A DNA stretch of 64,000 nt. Origin: an uncultured Lachnospiraceae bacterium (lineage in GTDB: Bacteria; Bacillota; Clostridia; Lachnospirales; Lachnospiraceae). A model generated the notes under the pieces. That model searched no databases and was not told the origin of the DNA. It saw only the letters and a list, made by a program, of their open reading frames with translations. The stretch is from positions 143,351-207,350 of the forward strand of contig CALWLT010000008.1 in assembly GCA_944381615.1 (NCBI GenBank), given 5' to 3'. Below are positions 9,132-17,541 of the stretch, piece after piece. Made by a program: the position numbers and the translations under genes. Positions within the stretch are counted from its first letter, which is position 1; each line of letters starts with the position of its first letter.

Positions 9132-9923
9132 GTGAAAATCGTAGTTTGCATTAAACAGGTTCCGGATACCAAGGGCGGAGTTAAATTTAATCCGGACGGT
9201 ACCCTTGACAGAAGCGCGATGCTTGCCATCATGAACCCGGATGACAAGGCAGGCCTGGAGGCGGCTCTGCGCTTAAAGGATCAGTACGGCGCAGAGGTCA
9301 CGGTCGTAACCATGGGTCTTCCCAAGGCGGAAGAGGTTCTGCGCGAGGCGATGGCCATGGGCGCCGACAACGGCGTTCTGGTAACGGATCGTGTGCTGGG
9401 CGGCGCCGATACCTGGGCGACCTCTCAGACGCTGGCCGGCGCGCTGCGCAACCTGGATTACGATCTGATTATTACCGGCCGTCAGGCAATCGACGGCGAT
9501 ACCGCTCAGGTAGGCCCGCAGCTTTCCGAGCACCTGGGACTTCCGGTTATCAGCTATGCCCAGAAGATCCGCGAGATCAATCTGGAAGAGAAGTACATCG
9601 TGGTAGAGCGTCTCTACGACGACAGATATCATGTATTAAAGGCAAAACTTCCGTGCCTTATTACCGCTCTGGCGGAGTTAAACGATCCGCGTTACATGAC
9701 TCCGGGCGGAATTTTTGATGCGTATGCGAAGGATATTACGGTTTGGGGAAGAAATGATCTGAAGGATGTCCTGGATTCCAACCTGGGACTTAAGGGATCC
9801 CCGACGCAGATTGCGAAGGCTTCCGACAAGGTAAGAAAGGGAACCGGCGAGAAGGTAATTCTGGATCCGGCTGGCTCTGCGGATTACATCGTATCCAAAC
9901 TGACCGAGAAACACGTAATCTAA
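9132..9923 (+). CDS. etfB: Electron transfer flavoprotein beta subunit
   Basis: A 263-residue EtfB. The N-terminus MKIVVCIKQVPDT and the segment ITGRQAIDGDTAQVG are the usual signature of this subunit. In clostridial butyrate operons the protein pairs with EtfA and Bcd and receives hydride from NADH in flavin-based electron bifurcation; the operon context supports this here. The start codon is GTG at 9132, preceded by AAGGAGTGA. No ATG close by would suit the homologous N-terminus better. Confidence 0.94.
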   Translation: MKIVVCIKQVPDTKGGVKFNPDGTLDRSAMLAIMNPDDKAGLEAALRLKDQYGAEVTVVTMGLPKAEEVLREAMAMGADNGVLVTDRVLGGADTWATSQTLAGALRNLDYDLIITGRQAIDGDTAQVGPQLSEHLGLPVISYAQKIREINLEEKYIVVERLYDDRYHVLKAKLPCLITALAELNDPRYMTPGGIFDAYAKDITVWGRNDLKDVLDSNLGLKGSPTQIAKASDKVRKGTGEKVILDPAGSADYIVSKLTEKHVI

Positions 9924-9951
9924 ATTTTTATAGAAAAGAGTGGTGAATAAG

Positions 9952-11004
9952 ATGAACATCGAAGCATATAAGGGAGTATTTGTCTTTGCACAGCAGGTAG
10001 ATAACGTGGTCAGCAGCATTGCCTATGAGCTGATCGGAAAAGGAAAAGAGCTGGCAAAGGATCTGGGAGAAGAGGTAACGGCCGTTCTGGTTGGTTACAA
10101 TGTAAAGGATCTGGCGGACAAGCTGGCGGAGTACGGCGCGGACCGCGTGATCGTAGTAGACGATCCGGAGTTAAAGGAGTACCGCACGGAGCCGTATACG
10201 CATGCGCTGGCTTCCGTGATTGAGAAATACAAACCGGAGATCTTCCTGATCGGCGCGACGGCTATCGGACGTGACCTTGGTCCCCGCGTGTGCGCGAGAA
10301 TCCACACCGGTCTGACGGCAGACTGCACGAAGCTGGATATCGGCGATTTCCCGATTACCCCGGTTCCGGGCAAGGAGACGAAGCACAACCAGCTGCTGAT
10401 GACCCGTCCGGCGTTCGGCGGCAACACCATCGCCACCATCGCCTGCCCGGATTTCCGTCCGCAGATGGCGACGGTTCGTCCCGGCGTTATGCAGAAGGCT
10501 CCCAAGGTTCCGGGCGCGAAGGCTGTCGTAGAAGAGTTCAATCCGGGCTTTGAGAAGAACGATCAGTACGTGGAGATCATGGAGGTCGTTAAGGCGGTTT
10601 CCAACACGGTAGATATCATGGATGCCAAGATTCTGGTTTCCGGCGGCCGTGGAATGGGAAGCCCCGAGAACTTCAAGATTCTGGACGAGCTGGCAGAGGC
10701 GATCGGCGGAACCGTAAGCTGCTCCCGTGCCGTTGTAGACGCGGGCTGGAAGCCGAAGGATCGGCAGGTTGGCCAGACCGGTAAGACGGTTCGCCCCAAC
10801 GTATACTTTGCAATCGGTATCTCCGGCGCGATTCAGCATCTGGCCGGTATGGAAGAGTCCGATATCATTGTTGCCATCAACAAGGATGAGTCCGCTCCGA
10901 TCTTCGACGTGGCGGATTACGGCGTAGTCGGCGATCTGAACAAGATTGTGCCGCTTCTGACGGAGAAGATCAGAGAGGTTAAGGCTGCGGCTAAGAATCA
11001 CTAA
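9952..11004 (+). CDS. etfA: Electron transfer flavoprotein alpha subunit
   Basis: A 350-residue EtfA. The C-terminal FAD domain is clear: SGGRGMGSPENF, then GWKPKDRQVGQTGKTV, then the signature FAIGISGAIQHLAGM. It forms the heterodimer with the upstream EtfB and delivers electrons to butyryl-CoA dehydrogenase. The ATG at 9952 is chosen because GGTGA sits five bases upstream; GTG codons at 9940 and 9943 are possible but less likely. It is the last gene of the operon and a large terminator follows. Confidence 0.94.
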   Translation: MNIEAYKGVFVFAQQVDNVVSSIAYELIGKGKELAKDLGEEVTAVLVGYNVKDLADKLAEYGADRVIVVDDPELKEYRTEPYTHALASVIEKYKPEIFLIGATAIGRDLGPRVCARIHTGLTADCTKLDIGDFPITPVPGKETKHNQLLMTRPAFGGNTIATIACPDFRPQMATVRPGVMQKAPKVPGAKAVVEEFNPGFEKNDQYVEIMEVVKAVSNTVDIMDAKILVSGGRGMGSPENFKILDELAEAIGGTVSCSRAVVDAGWKPKDRQVGQTGKTVRPNVYFAIGISGAIQHLAGMEESDIIVAINKDESAPIFDVADYGVVGDLNKIVPLLTEKIREVKAAAKNH

Positions 11005-11052
11005 TCAGAAGAAACCGGCAAAGCCCTGATACAGGGGGCTGCCGGACAGAAG

Positions 11053-11122
11053 ACCGCCTCGCAGCGCGGCGTCCCGGACGGGTTGTTTCCCGTCTGCGGG
11101 CGCGCGCCGTGGGGCGGTTTTT
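11053..11122 (+). terminator. Terminator of the butyrate operon
   Basis: ACCGCCTC (11053-11060) pairs with GGGGCGGT (11111-11118) and runs into TTTTT (11118-11122). A second hairpin, GACGGG with CCCGTC, sits inside, so the structure is branched. Confidence 0.75.
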
Positions 11123-11166
11123 GAATGGGCTCTGTCGGCGCGGCAAGATAAGTTCATTTGCGGTTG

Positions 11167-11233
11167 TTTTGCGCTTGCAGCAGGGATTTTTGCTTGCATG
11201 TCAGGGGCATTTTGCTTGCGCGCCAGGGGGACA
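11167..11233 (+). repeat. Three direct repeats upstream of and across a -35 box
   Basis: Units start at 11167, 11187 and 11210 (20, 23 and 24 bases) and share TTTTGC, CTTGC and CAGGG. The third copy covers the -35 box of the next gene. Spacing of about two helical turns suits an array of regulator sites on one face of the DNA. The regulator is unknown. Confidence 0.6.
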
Positions 11234-11244
11234 GAGAGTATAAT
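11216..11244 (+). promoter_or_regulatory. Promoter of the envelope island
   Basis: TTGCGC (11216-11221), 17-base spacer, TATAAT (11239-11244), 35 bases before the transglutaminase-like gene. The non-ideal -35 box inside a repeat suggests that an activator or repressor acts here. Confidence 0.7.
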
Positions 11245-11278
11245 AAAACTATCTATGGGCGTGAATGGGGGGATTGCA

Positions 11279-12127
11279 ATGCGCAAAAACTGGAGAAAAC
11301 GGATCGGGGTGCTGCTTCTTGCCTCCGGCCTGGCCGTGGCGGTATCGTTTCCGGCGCTGGCGGCGCCGCGCAAGTGGGAGTACGACGAGAACGGCTGGTG
11401 GTACGGGACGAACGGGCCGGCGGGGGATTACGCCGTATCGGAGTGGCAGTACATCGACGGAGAGTGGTATTATTTTGATGAGACCGGTTACATGGTAACG
11501 GGCTGGCTCGACGAGGGAGGCGCGCGCTATTACCTGAAGCCGGAGAGCGGGGCCATGCTGCACAGCACGACGGAGGTCATCGACGGGGTCCAGTATCAGT
11601 TCGACGACAGCGGAGCCTGCCAGGTCATCTGGCCGTGGAAGAGCCCGGTTGTCATTCCGGCGGAAAGCGAAAAGAGCGAGACGTTTAAAGCGCTGGATTC
11701 CATGTGCGATTCGATTCTGTCCGGGATTATCAATGACAGTATGAGCCAGCGGCAGAAGGCGGAGGCGATTTATGGCTGGGTGCGCGGCAATCTGCGCTAT
11801 AACGGACGTTCCGCCACGCGGGACTGGGTAGAGGAGGCGTATCAGGGGATCCGCCGCCGGAGAGGGGACTGCTATACGTATTTTGCCGTGTCGCAGGCGC
11901 TTCTGACAAGAGCCGGCTTCCCCAGTATCGAGGTCATCCGCTACACGGATAACGATCATTACTGGAATCTGACGCAGGTGGACGGGAACTGGTATCATTT
12001 TGATACGACGCCGCGTTCCTGGGGCGGAACCTACTGCCTTCTGACGGATGCGCAGATGGGCGCGCTGTCGGCGGCGCATTACAACTGCTTTGCGTTTGAC
12101 CGCAGCCTGTATCCGCCGACTCCGTAA
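11279..12127 (+). CDS. Secreted transglutaminase-like protein with cell-wall-binding-type repeats
   Basis: A 282-residue exported protein. The signal peptide (about 1-29) ends in FPALA-AP. Aromatic repeats with the pattern GWWY...GEWYYFDETGYMVTGW (about 39-76) resemble glucan/choline-binding wall repeats. The C-terminal domain is transglutaminase-like with a full triad: Cys198 in GDCYTYF, His227 in DNDHYWN and Asp242 in HFDTTP. Such domains act as cysteine peptidases, amidases or cross-linkers outside the cell. The ATG at 11279 fits the signal peptide; an upstream in-frame start at 11198 would bury it. It stands first in the envelope island, so a wall-related role is inferred. Confidence 0.83.
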   Translation: MRKNWRKRIGVLLLASGLAVAVSFPALAAPRKWEYDENGWWYGTNGPAGDYAVSEWQYIDGEWYYFDETGYMVTGWLDEGGARYYLKPESGAMLHSTTEVIDGVQYQFDDSGACQVIWPWKSPVVIPAESEKSETFKALDSMCDSILSGIINDSMSQRQKAEAIYGWVRGNLRYNGRSATRDWVEEAYQGIRRRRGDCYTYFAVSQALLTRAGFPSIEVIRYTDNDHYWNLTQVDGNWYHFDTTPRSWGGTYCLLTDAQMGALSAAHYNCFAFDRSLYPPTP

Positions 12128-12208
12128 GGAGGACGGAAGGCAAAGGCCACTCCGTAAGGAGAGCAGAGGGCAAAAGCCGCCCCGCAAGGAGGACAACGGA
12201 TAAAAACG
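12119..12208 (+). repeat. Three degenerate 30-bp tandem repeats across a stop codon
   Basis: Units at 12119-12148, 12149-12178 and 12179-12208. Each has the core CTCCGTAAGGAG or a variant (CCCGCAAGGAG) and the first contains the stop codon of the transglutaminase-like gene. Each also carries a Shine-Dalgarno-like AAGGAG. Confidence 0.75.
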
Positions 12209-12251
12209 GCAGGCGGGGATATATGGGGATGAAAAGGAGAAGGACAGACCA

Positions 12252-12491
12252 ATGAACTACAGAGAAGAACTGCTGGAGATTCTGCAGGATATCAATTCAG
12301 AGGCGGATTATGAGACGTGTCAGGATCTGATTGGGGAGGAAGTGCTGACTTCCTTTGAGATGGTTATGCTGGTTGCGGAGATCAGCCAGCAGCTGGGCAT
12401 CAGCATTCCGCCGGATCAGATTGTGCCGGAGAATTTCCGCTCCGTGGACGTGATCTGCGAACTGCTGGAGCGGCTGGCGGAGGAAGAGTAG
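12252..12491 (+). CDS. Acyl/aminoacyl carrier protein, DltC-like
   Basis: A 79-residue acidic helical protein of carrier-protein size. Ser34 in LTSFEMV aligns with the serine that receives 4'-phosphopantetheine; the usual Asp before it is replaced by Thr33. The next gene, four bases on, is an MBOAT acyltransferase, and an adenylating enzyme lies four genes downstream. This combination mirrors DltC-DltB-DltA, where D-alanine is activated, loaded on the carrier and passed across the membrane. The cargo here is not proven to be D-alanine. A fatty-acid ACP role is less likely given the neighbours. Confidence 0.8.
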   Translation: MNYREELLEILQDINSEADYETCQDLIGEEVLTSFEMVMLVAEISQQLGISIPPDQIVPENFRSVDVICELLERLAEEE

Positions 12492-12495
12492 GAAG

Positions 12496-14076
12496 ATGCT
12501 TCTGGTTTCATATGAATTTCTCTTCTTCCTGGCGGTGCTGCTGGCGCTTTATTATCTGCTGCCGGGGCGGTTTCAGTGGCCGCTTCTTCTGGCGGCCAGC
12601 GTTCTCTTTTACCTGTCGGGAGGCGCGTTTGCCATCGTTTTTCTGATCACGACGACGGTAACGACATGGTTTCTGGCGCTGCGGCTGGAGGCGATGACGG
12701 AGCGCGCGGCCGCCCGGGTAAAGGAGCTGGGCCTTTCCGGCGGGGAGAAACGCGCGTTTCAGGCGGCGGTTAAGCAGAAGAAAAAGCGGGTTCTGATCGC
12801 CGGCCTGATCCTGAATTTCGGGCTCCTGGCCGTGCTCAAATATACGAATTTTTTCCTGGGCAATGTGGACGTCCTGTTTTTTGGCGGAAGCGGCGAGGGG
12901 CCGTATGTGGACTGGCTGCTGCCGCTGGGGATTTCCTATTATACGTTTCAGGCGACGGGCTATCTGATCGATGTGTATCATAAAAAGATCCATGCGCAGA
13001 AGAACCTGGCGCGCTACGCGCTGTTTGTATCGTTTTTCCCGCAGATTGTGCAGGGGCCGATCAGCCGGTTTGACGAGCTGGCCGCCCAGCTGACAGAGAG
13101 CCGCCGCTTTGACTGGCTGACGATCCGGCTGGGACTGATGCGGATGCTGTGGGGGTTTTTCAAAAAGCTGGTAGCGGCGGATCGGATTGCGCCGGCGGTG
13201 GCGGTCATTGTACAAAATCCGGATCAGTATCAGGGGATTTACGTCTGGATTGGAATGTTTGCCTATATGCTGCAGATGTTTGCTGATTTTACGGGCGGAA
13301 TCGACATCGTGATCGGCGCGGCGCAGCTGTTTGGCATCCGTCTGCCGGAGAACTTTAACCGCCCGTTCAGTTCCCGCAGCCTGGCGGAATTCTGGCGCAG
13401 GTGGCATATGACGCTGATGCGCTGGCTGCGCGAATATATCTTTTTTCCGGTTTCGACCAGCCGGGCCTCGCAGAAACTGTCCGGCGCGGCCAGGCGTTTT
13501 CTGGGAAAAGGGGCCGGAAGAAGGGCGCCGCTTTATTTTGCCAGCGTGACGGTCTGGCTGATAACCGGCATCTGGCACGGAGCCTCGTGGAATTTTGTGG
13601 CCTGGGGCCTGGCAAACTGCGCGGTGCTTCTGATCAGTCAGGAATGTTCGCCGCTGTACCGGCGGTTTTGTTCGCGCTTTGCCTGGACCGCGTCGCGCGG
13701 ATACGCCGCGTTTGAAGTGGCGCGCACGTATCTGGTTTTCTGCATGATCGAGATGTTTGAGTATTATTCCTTTGACGTGGTGTTTTCCATGTTCGGGAGT
13801 ATGTTTTTCGGGATCCGTCCGTGGCAGTTTTCCGGCGAGCTGGCGGCGTCCCTGGGGCTTTCGGCCGCGGACTGGATCGTGGTGGGGCTTTCGGCCCTCC
13901 TGATGTTTGCCGTCGGGCTGGCGCAGCGGGACGGCAGAAGCGTCCGGGAGCGGATTTTCGCGCTTCCCGGCTGGCAGAGATTTTTCGTAATTTACGGCCT
14001 GTTTCTGGCGGTGCTGGTCCTGGGCGTTTACGGACAGGGCTATGACGCCAGCCAGTTCATTTACAATCAGTTTTAA
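12496..14076 (+). CDS. MBOAT-family membrane O-acyltransferase, DltB/AlgI-like
   Basis: A 526-residue polytopic membrane protein of the MBOAT family. Family blocks are intact: GISYYTFQATGYLIDVY, FFPQIVQGPI, FWRRWHMTLMRWLREY and the catalytic His in GIWHGASWNF. These proteins move an acyl or aminoacyl group from a cytosolic carrier to an extracytoplasmic acceptor. It directly follows the carrier protein gene and precedes an SGNH-like gene, the same partners DltB has. It is longer than typical DltB (about 400 residues), closer to AlgI-type proteins. Confidence 0.88.
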   Translation: MLLVSYEFLFFLAVLLALYYLLPGRFQWPLLLAASVLFYLSGGAFAIVFLITTTVTTWFLALRLEAMTERAAARVKELGLSGGEKRAFQAAVKQKKKRVLIAGLILNFGLLAVLKYTNFFLGNVDVLFFGGSGEGPYVDWLLPLGISYYTFQATGYLIDVYHKKIHAQKNLARYALFVSFFPQIVQGPISRFDELAAQLTESRRFDWLTIRLGLMRMLWGFFKKLVAADRIAPAVAVIVQNPDQYQGIYVWIGMFAYMLQMFADFTGGIDIVIGAAQLFGIRLPENFNRPFSSRSLAEFWRRWHMTLMRWLREYIFFPVSTSRASQKLSGAARRFLGKGAGRRAPLYFASVTVWLITGIWHGASWNFVAWGLANCAVLLISQECSPLYRRFCSRFAWTASRGYAAFEVARTYLVFCMIEMFEYYSFDVVFSMFGSMFFGIRPWQFSGELAASLGLSAADWIVVGLSALLMFAVGLAQRDGRSVRERIFALPGWQRFFVIYGLFLAVLVLGVYGQGYDASQFIYNQF

Positions 14077-14088
14077 GGAGGGCGCGGC

Positions 14089-15171
14089 ATGAGAGGAAAG
14101 AAACTGGGCGGCGTCCTTCTGGCGGCTGCCGTCGCCGCGGCGGGTCTCTGGGGCCTGACCTGTCTTCTGGTCCCCAAGTATACGGGGCGCGTTGTGGAGG
14201 GCAATTTTACCGCGGAGTACTACCGGGAGGAGAGCCCGCACGACGTGCTGATCCTGGGGGACTGCGAGGCGTATGAGAATATTTCGCCGGTCACGCTCTG
14301 GCGGGAATACGGGATTACGAGCTATATCCGGGGCAACGCGCAGCAGCTGATGTCGCAGTCGTATTATCTTTTAAAGGACGCGCTGCGGGAGGAGAAGCCG
14401 GAGACGGTCATCCTGAGCATTTCCGCCATGCAGCAGGCGGAACAGTCGAACGAGACGTACAACCGCATGACGTTGGACGGGATGCGCTGGTCGCGGGAAA
14501 AGCTGGAGGCGATTCTGGCGTCCCGGATGGAAGGAGAGCACCTGATTGAATACGTGTTTCCGCTGCTCCGGTTTCACTCGCGCTGGGCAGAACTGGGCGG
14601 GGAGGATCTGACCTGGTTTGCGGATCGGCCTCTGGTTACGCACAGCGGCTATTATATGCGGGCGGATGTGCGGCCGGCCGGCACGTTCCCGGCGGAGAGG
14701 CGGCGCTCGAACTATGAGTTTGAGGAAAAGGCGTATGAATATCTGGATCGCATCCGCGAGCTCTGCGAGGAAGAAGGGATTGCGCTGATCCTGTTTAAAG
14801 CGCCGTCGCTGTATCCGGTCTGGTATGATCAGTGGGATATGCAGATCGAGGAGTATGCGAAAGCCTATGGCCTTGCGTACCTGAATGCGCTGGAGGAGAT
14901 CGACGTGATCGGAATTGACTTTTCGGAGGATACGTATGACGGCGGCCTGCACATGAACGTGTACGGGGCGGAGAAGGTGTCCCGGTGGCTGGGGCCGGTT
15001 CTGCAAAAGCAGTTTGGCGTTCCGGACCGGCGCGGGGATGCGGCGCTTTCTGCGGTATGGGAGGCGAAGGCGGCCCGCTATGACGCGGAGAAACAAAGCC
15101 AGGAGGAAGAATTTGCCCGCCTGGGATATCTGACCCGGTTTTCCGGGGATGAAACCGGAGCCTCGGACTGA
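14089..15171 (+). CDS. Membrane-anchored SGNH-like protein with Cys at the nucleophile position
   Basis: A 360-residue protein with one N-terminal membrane helix (about 7-27) and an outside domain of SGNH-hydrolase layout. Block I reads ILGDCEAYENISP, so Cys59 stands where these enzymes have Ser. The C-terminal acid and base are Asp284 and His288 in DGGLHMNVYG. The LMSQSYYLLKDAL helix region resembles SGNH proteins that partner MBOAT acyltransferases. It would be the DltD counterpart, finishing transfer to the acceptor polymer. Whether Cys59 works as nucleophile, or the protein only binds, is open. AAGGAGG lies seven bases before the ATG. Confidence 0.7.
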   Translation: MRGKKLGGVLLAAAVAAAGLWGLTCLLVPKYTGRVVEGNFTAEYYREESPHDVLILGDCEAYENISPVTLWREYGITSYIRGNAQQLMSQSYYLLKDALREEKPETVILSISAMQQAEQSNETYNRMTLDGMRWSREKLEAILASRMEGEHLIEYVFPLLRFHSRWAELGGEDLTWFADRPLVTHSGYYMRADVRPAGTFPAERRRSNYEFEEKAYEYLDRIRELCEEEGIALILFKAPSLYPVWYDQWDMQIEEYAKAYGLAYLNALEEIDVIGIDFSEDTYDGGLHMNVYGAEKVSRWLGPVLQKQFGVPDRRGDAALSAVWEAKAARYDAEKQSQEEEFARLGYLTRFSGDETGASD

Positions 15172-15290
15172 TAGAAGGGCCGGGATTGGGAACGCGAAGC
15201 GGGAAGGCGGAGCTGCCCGGCGAAGCAGGGGACGCAAAAGAGAAAAAAGCCCGGATGAATTTCGGGATCGATGATAAAGGAGGAAAAAGG

Positions 15291-15815
15291 ATGAGAGGAA
15301 TCAGAGGAAAAGTAGTGGCGGCCGCGCTTGTGGCGACGGCGGCGCTGGCGGCAACGCCGGTTCCGGCCTATGCGTGGGGATTTTCATTTGGCGCAAAAGC
15401 AGAGGAGAAGGCGGAGGAGAGCTATGTATTTCGCAGCGGCGAGACGGACATTGTGATGGGCGGGGATTCGGCCCCGGTCGTCCGCGCGCTGGGAACGCCG
15501 CTGGACACGTTTGAGGCGGACAGCTGCGCCTATCAGGGAAAGGATAAAATTTACAGCTACAGCGGATTTGAGCTGGGCACGCATCCGGATGGCGGCGTGG
15601 ACGTGATTTCTTCCGTGTATGTGCTGGACCCGGCGGTCAGCACGCCGGAGGGACTCCAGCTCGGGGATCCGAAGAGTGAAATCACGAAGCTTTACGGCAA
15701 GGGATATACGCTGGAGAACGGCGTGTACCGCTATGTGAAGGGATCCTCGGAACTGGCGATCTATACGACGGGCGGCATTGTGGATGCGATTGAGTATACC
15801 GCGATTGCAGAGTAA
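15291..15815 (+). CDS. Small secreted protein of unknown function
   Basis: 174 residues with a clear signal peptide (about 1-28, ending PVPAYA). The mature part has two related halves with patterns such as VRALGTPLDTFEADSC and LQLGDPKSEITKLYGKGY, each followed by beta-rich sequence. I do not recognise the family with certainty; the layout recalls small lipoprotein-type folds that sense or bind. AAAGGAGG is placed well before the ATG at 15291; an earlier in-frame start at 15186 would put the signal peptide inside. It lies between the SGNH-like and adenylating-enzyme genes of the Dlt-like set, so it may be part of that machine. Confidence 0.65.
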   Translation: MRGIRGKVVAAALVATAALAATPVPAYAWGFSFGAKAEEKAEESYVFRSGETDIVMGGDSAPVVRALGTPLDTFEADSCAYQGKDKIYSYSGFELGTHPDGGVDVISSVYVLDPAVSTPEGLQLGDPKSEITKLYGKGYTLENGVYRYVKGSSELAIYTTGGIVDAIEYTAIAE

Positions 15816-15830
15816 GGCCGGGGGCGTTTT

Positions 15831-17381
15831 ATGGTAACGAATGTACTGGAATATCTGGAGGCGTCGGAACGGCGCAGCCCGGATAAGACGGCGTATGCGG
15901 ATCAGAACGGATCGGTTACCTTTCACGAATTTGCAGACCGGGCGAGGCGGCTGGGAAGCTGTCTCGCCCGCCGGCGGATTGTGGGAAAACCGGTCGCCGT
16001 GTTTATGGATAAATCGGTGGCGATGATCGAGGGCTTTATGGGGGCTGTCTACAGCGGATCTTTCTATTGTCCGATCGATGTGGAGATGCCGGCGGAGCGG
16101 ATCCGCACCATTCTCGGAGTGCTGAAGCCGGCGGCCGTGCTGGTCTCGGAGAACAGCCGGGAGCGGGCGCAGGCGCTGCTTGACGGCCTGGAAGGAAATC
16201 CTGCCGGGAAAGAGGCGGACGCCCGGCCGCAGCTGATCGTGGCGGAGGAGGCGTACCGGGAACCCGCAGAGGAGAAGCTTCTGGGGGAAATCCGGAAGAA
16301 GGCGCTGGATACGGATCCGCTGTACGTGCTCTTTACCAGCGGTTCTACCGGCGTGCCCAAGGGCGTGCTGATCAGCCACCGGGTGCTGATCAATAACATG
16401 GAATGGCTGGAAGAAGAGTATGATTTCGGCCCGGAGGATGTGCTGGGCAATCAGGTCCCGTTTTATTTTGACGTTTCCGATCACGATATTTACAGCGTGA
16501 TGAAATTCGGCTGCAGCATGGTCATTATCCCGCCGGAGCTGTTTGCGTTTCCGGTCAGGCTGGTAGAGTTTTTAAATGAACATCGGGTCACGGCGATTTT
16601 CTGGGTGCCGTTTGCGCTGTGCATGGCGGCCAATCTGAACGCGTTTGCCTCGGCGGTGCCGGCGTATCTGCGCTATATCTTTTTTGCCGGGGAGGTCATG
16701 CCAGTGCGCCAGCTGAATTACTGGAGGCGCTATCTGCCGGACGCCTGCTACTGCAATATGTACGGGCCGACGGAGACGTACGTCTGCACGTACTATAACC
16801 TGAACCGGGAATTTGAAGACGGCGATTCGCTGCCGATCGGCTACGCCTGCAAAAATATGGAGATCCTCGTGCTGGATGAGCAGAATCATCTGATCCGGCC
16901 CGGAGAGGAAGGAGAGGGCGAGCTCTGCGTGCGGGGCTGCGCGCTTTCGCTGGGGTATTACGGGGATCCGAAGCGGACGGCGGAACGGTTTGTGCAGAAT
17001 CCGCTGCAGAACGCATGGCCGGAGACGATCTACCGGACCGGAGATCTGGTCCGCTATAATGCGTTCGGGGAACTGGAATATCTGAGCCGGAAGGACTTTC
17101 AGATCAAGCATCTGGGCTACCGGATTGAGCTGGGGGAGATCGAGGCGGCGGCCGGCGCGGTGGAAGGCGTATCTGCCTGCGCCTGCGTGTATGACCGGGG
17201 GAAACGGATGATTCTTCTGATCTATGCGGGGCGCGAGATGTCAAAGAAAGAAATGACGGCGGCGCTCGGCAGCCGGATTCCGCGGTATATGATGCCGAAC
17301 CGGGTTATTCACATGGAAGAGCTTCCCCGGAATGCCAACGGGAAAATCGATCGCCGCAAGCTGGAAGAGCTGTGGACGTAA
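15831..17381 (+). CDS. Adenylating enzyme, DltA/NRPS adenylation type
   Basis: A 516-residue ANL-superfamily enzyme that would activate an amino acid with ATP and load it on the upstream carrier protein. Core motifs are present: LFTSGSTGVPKG (about 164-175), NMYGPTETY, YRTGDLVRY, GYRIELGEIE, and the final catalytic lysine in NANGKIDRRKL. Length equals DltA. It ends the carrier-MBOAT-SGNH-secreted protein set. The gene order differs from dltABCD, so D-alanine is a guess; specificity residues would need comparison. The ATG has only a weak ribosome binding site. Confidence 0.83.
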   Translation: MVTNVLEYLEASERRSPDKTAYADQNGSVTFHEFADRARRLGSCLARRRIVGKPVAVFMDKSVAMIEGFMGAVYSGSFYCPIDVEMPAERIRTILGVLKPAAVLVSENSRERAQALLDGLEGNPAGKEADARPQLIVAEEAYREPAEEKLLGEIRKKALDTDPLYVLFTSGSTGVPKGVLISHRVLINNMEWLEEEYDFGPEDVLGNQVPFYFDVSDHDIYSVMKFGCSMVIIPPELFAFPVRLVEFLNEHRVTAIFWVPFALCMAANLNAFASAVPAYLRYIFFAGEVMPVRQLNYWRRYLPDACYCNMYGPTETYVCTYYNLNREFEDGDSLPIGYACKNMEILVLDEQNHLIRPGEEGEGELCVRGCALSLGYYGDPKRTAERFVQNPLQNAWPETIYRTGDLVRYNAFGELEYLSRKDFQIKHLGYRIELGEIEAAAGAVEGVSACACVYDRGKRMILLIYAGREMSKKEMTAALGSRIPRYMMPNRVIHMEELPRNANGKIDRRKLEELWT

Positions 17382-17383
17382 GT

Positions 17384-17490
17384 GCGCCGGTAGGGCGGAA
17401 AGAACGTTGCCGGTAAGGCGGAAAGCGCTGTCGGGGAAGAGAAAGAACGCTGCCGGTAAGGCGGAAAAAGCGCCGGCAGGAGAAGGAAAC
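17384..17490 (+). repeat. Degenerate 20-23-bp tandem repeats after the adenylating-enzyme gene
   Basis: Copies start at 17386, 17409, 17430, 17452 and 17472 with the core GCCGGTAAGGCGGAAAG. The array begins five bases after the TAA stop. It is not a coding continuation, because unit length is not a multiple of three. Confidence 0.7.
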
Positions 17491-17541
17491 AAAATCAGAT
17501 CCGGGCGGAGATCCGGACCGGATGGCAGGAGGTTGTGACAG

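Noticed and set aside
12508..14241. 577-codon minus-strand frame
   Set aside because: It is antisense to the MBOAT gene, whose motifs are intact on the plus strand.
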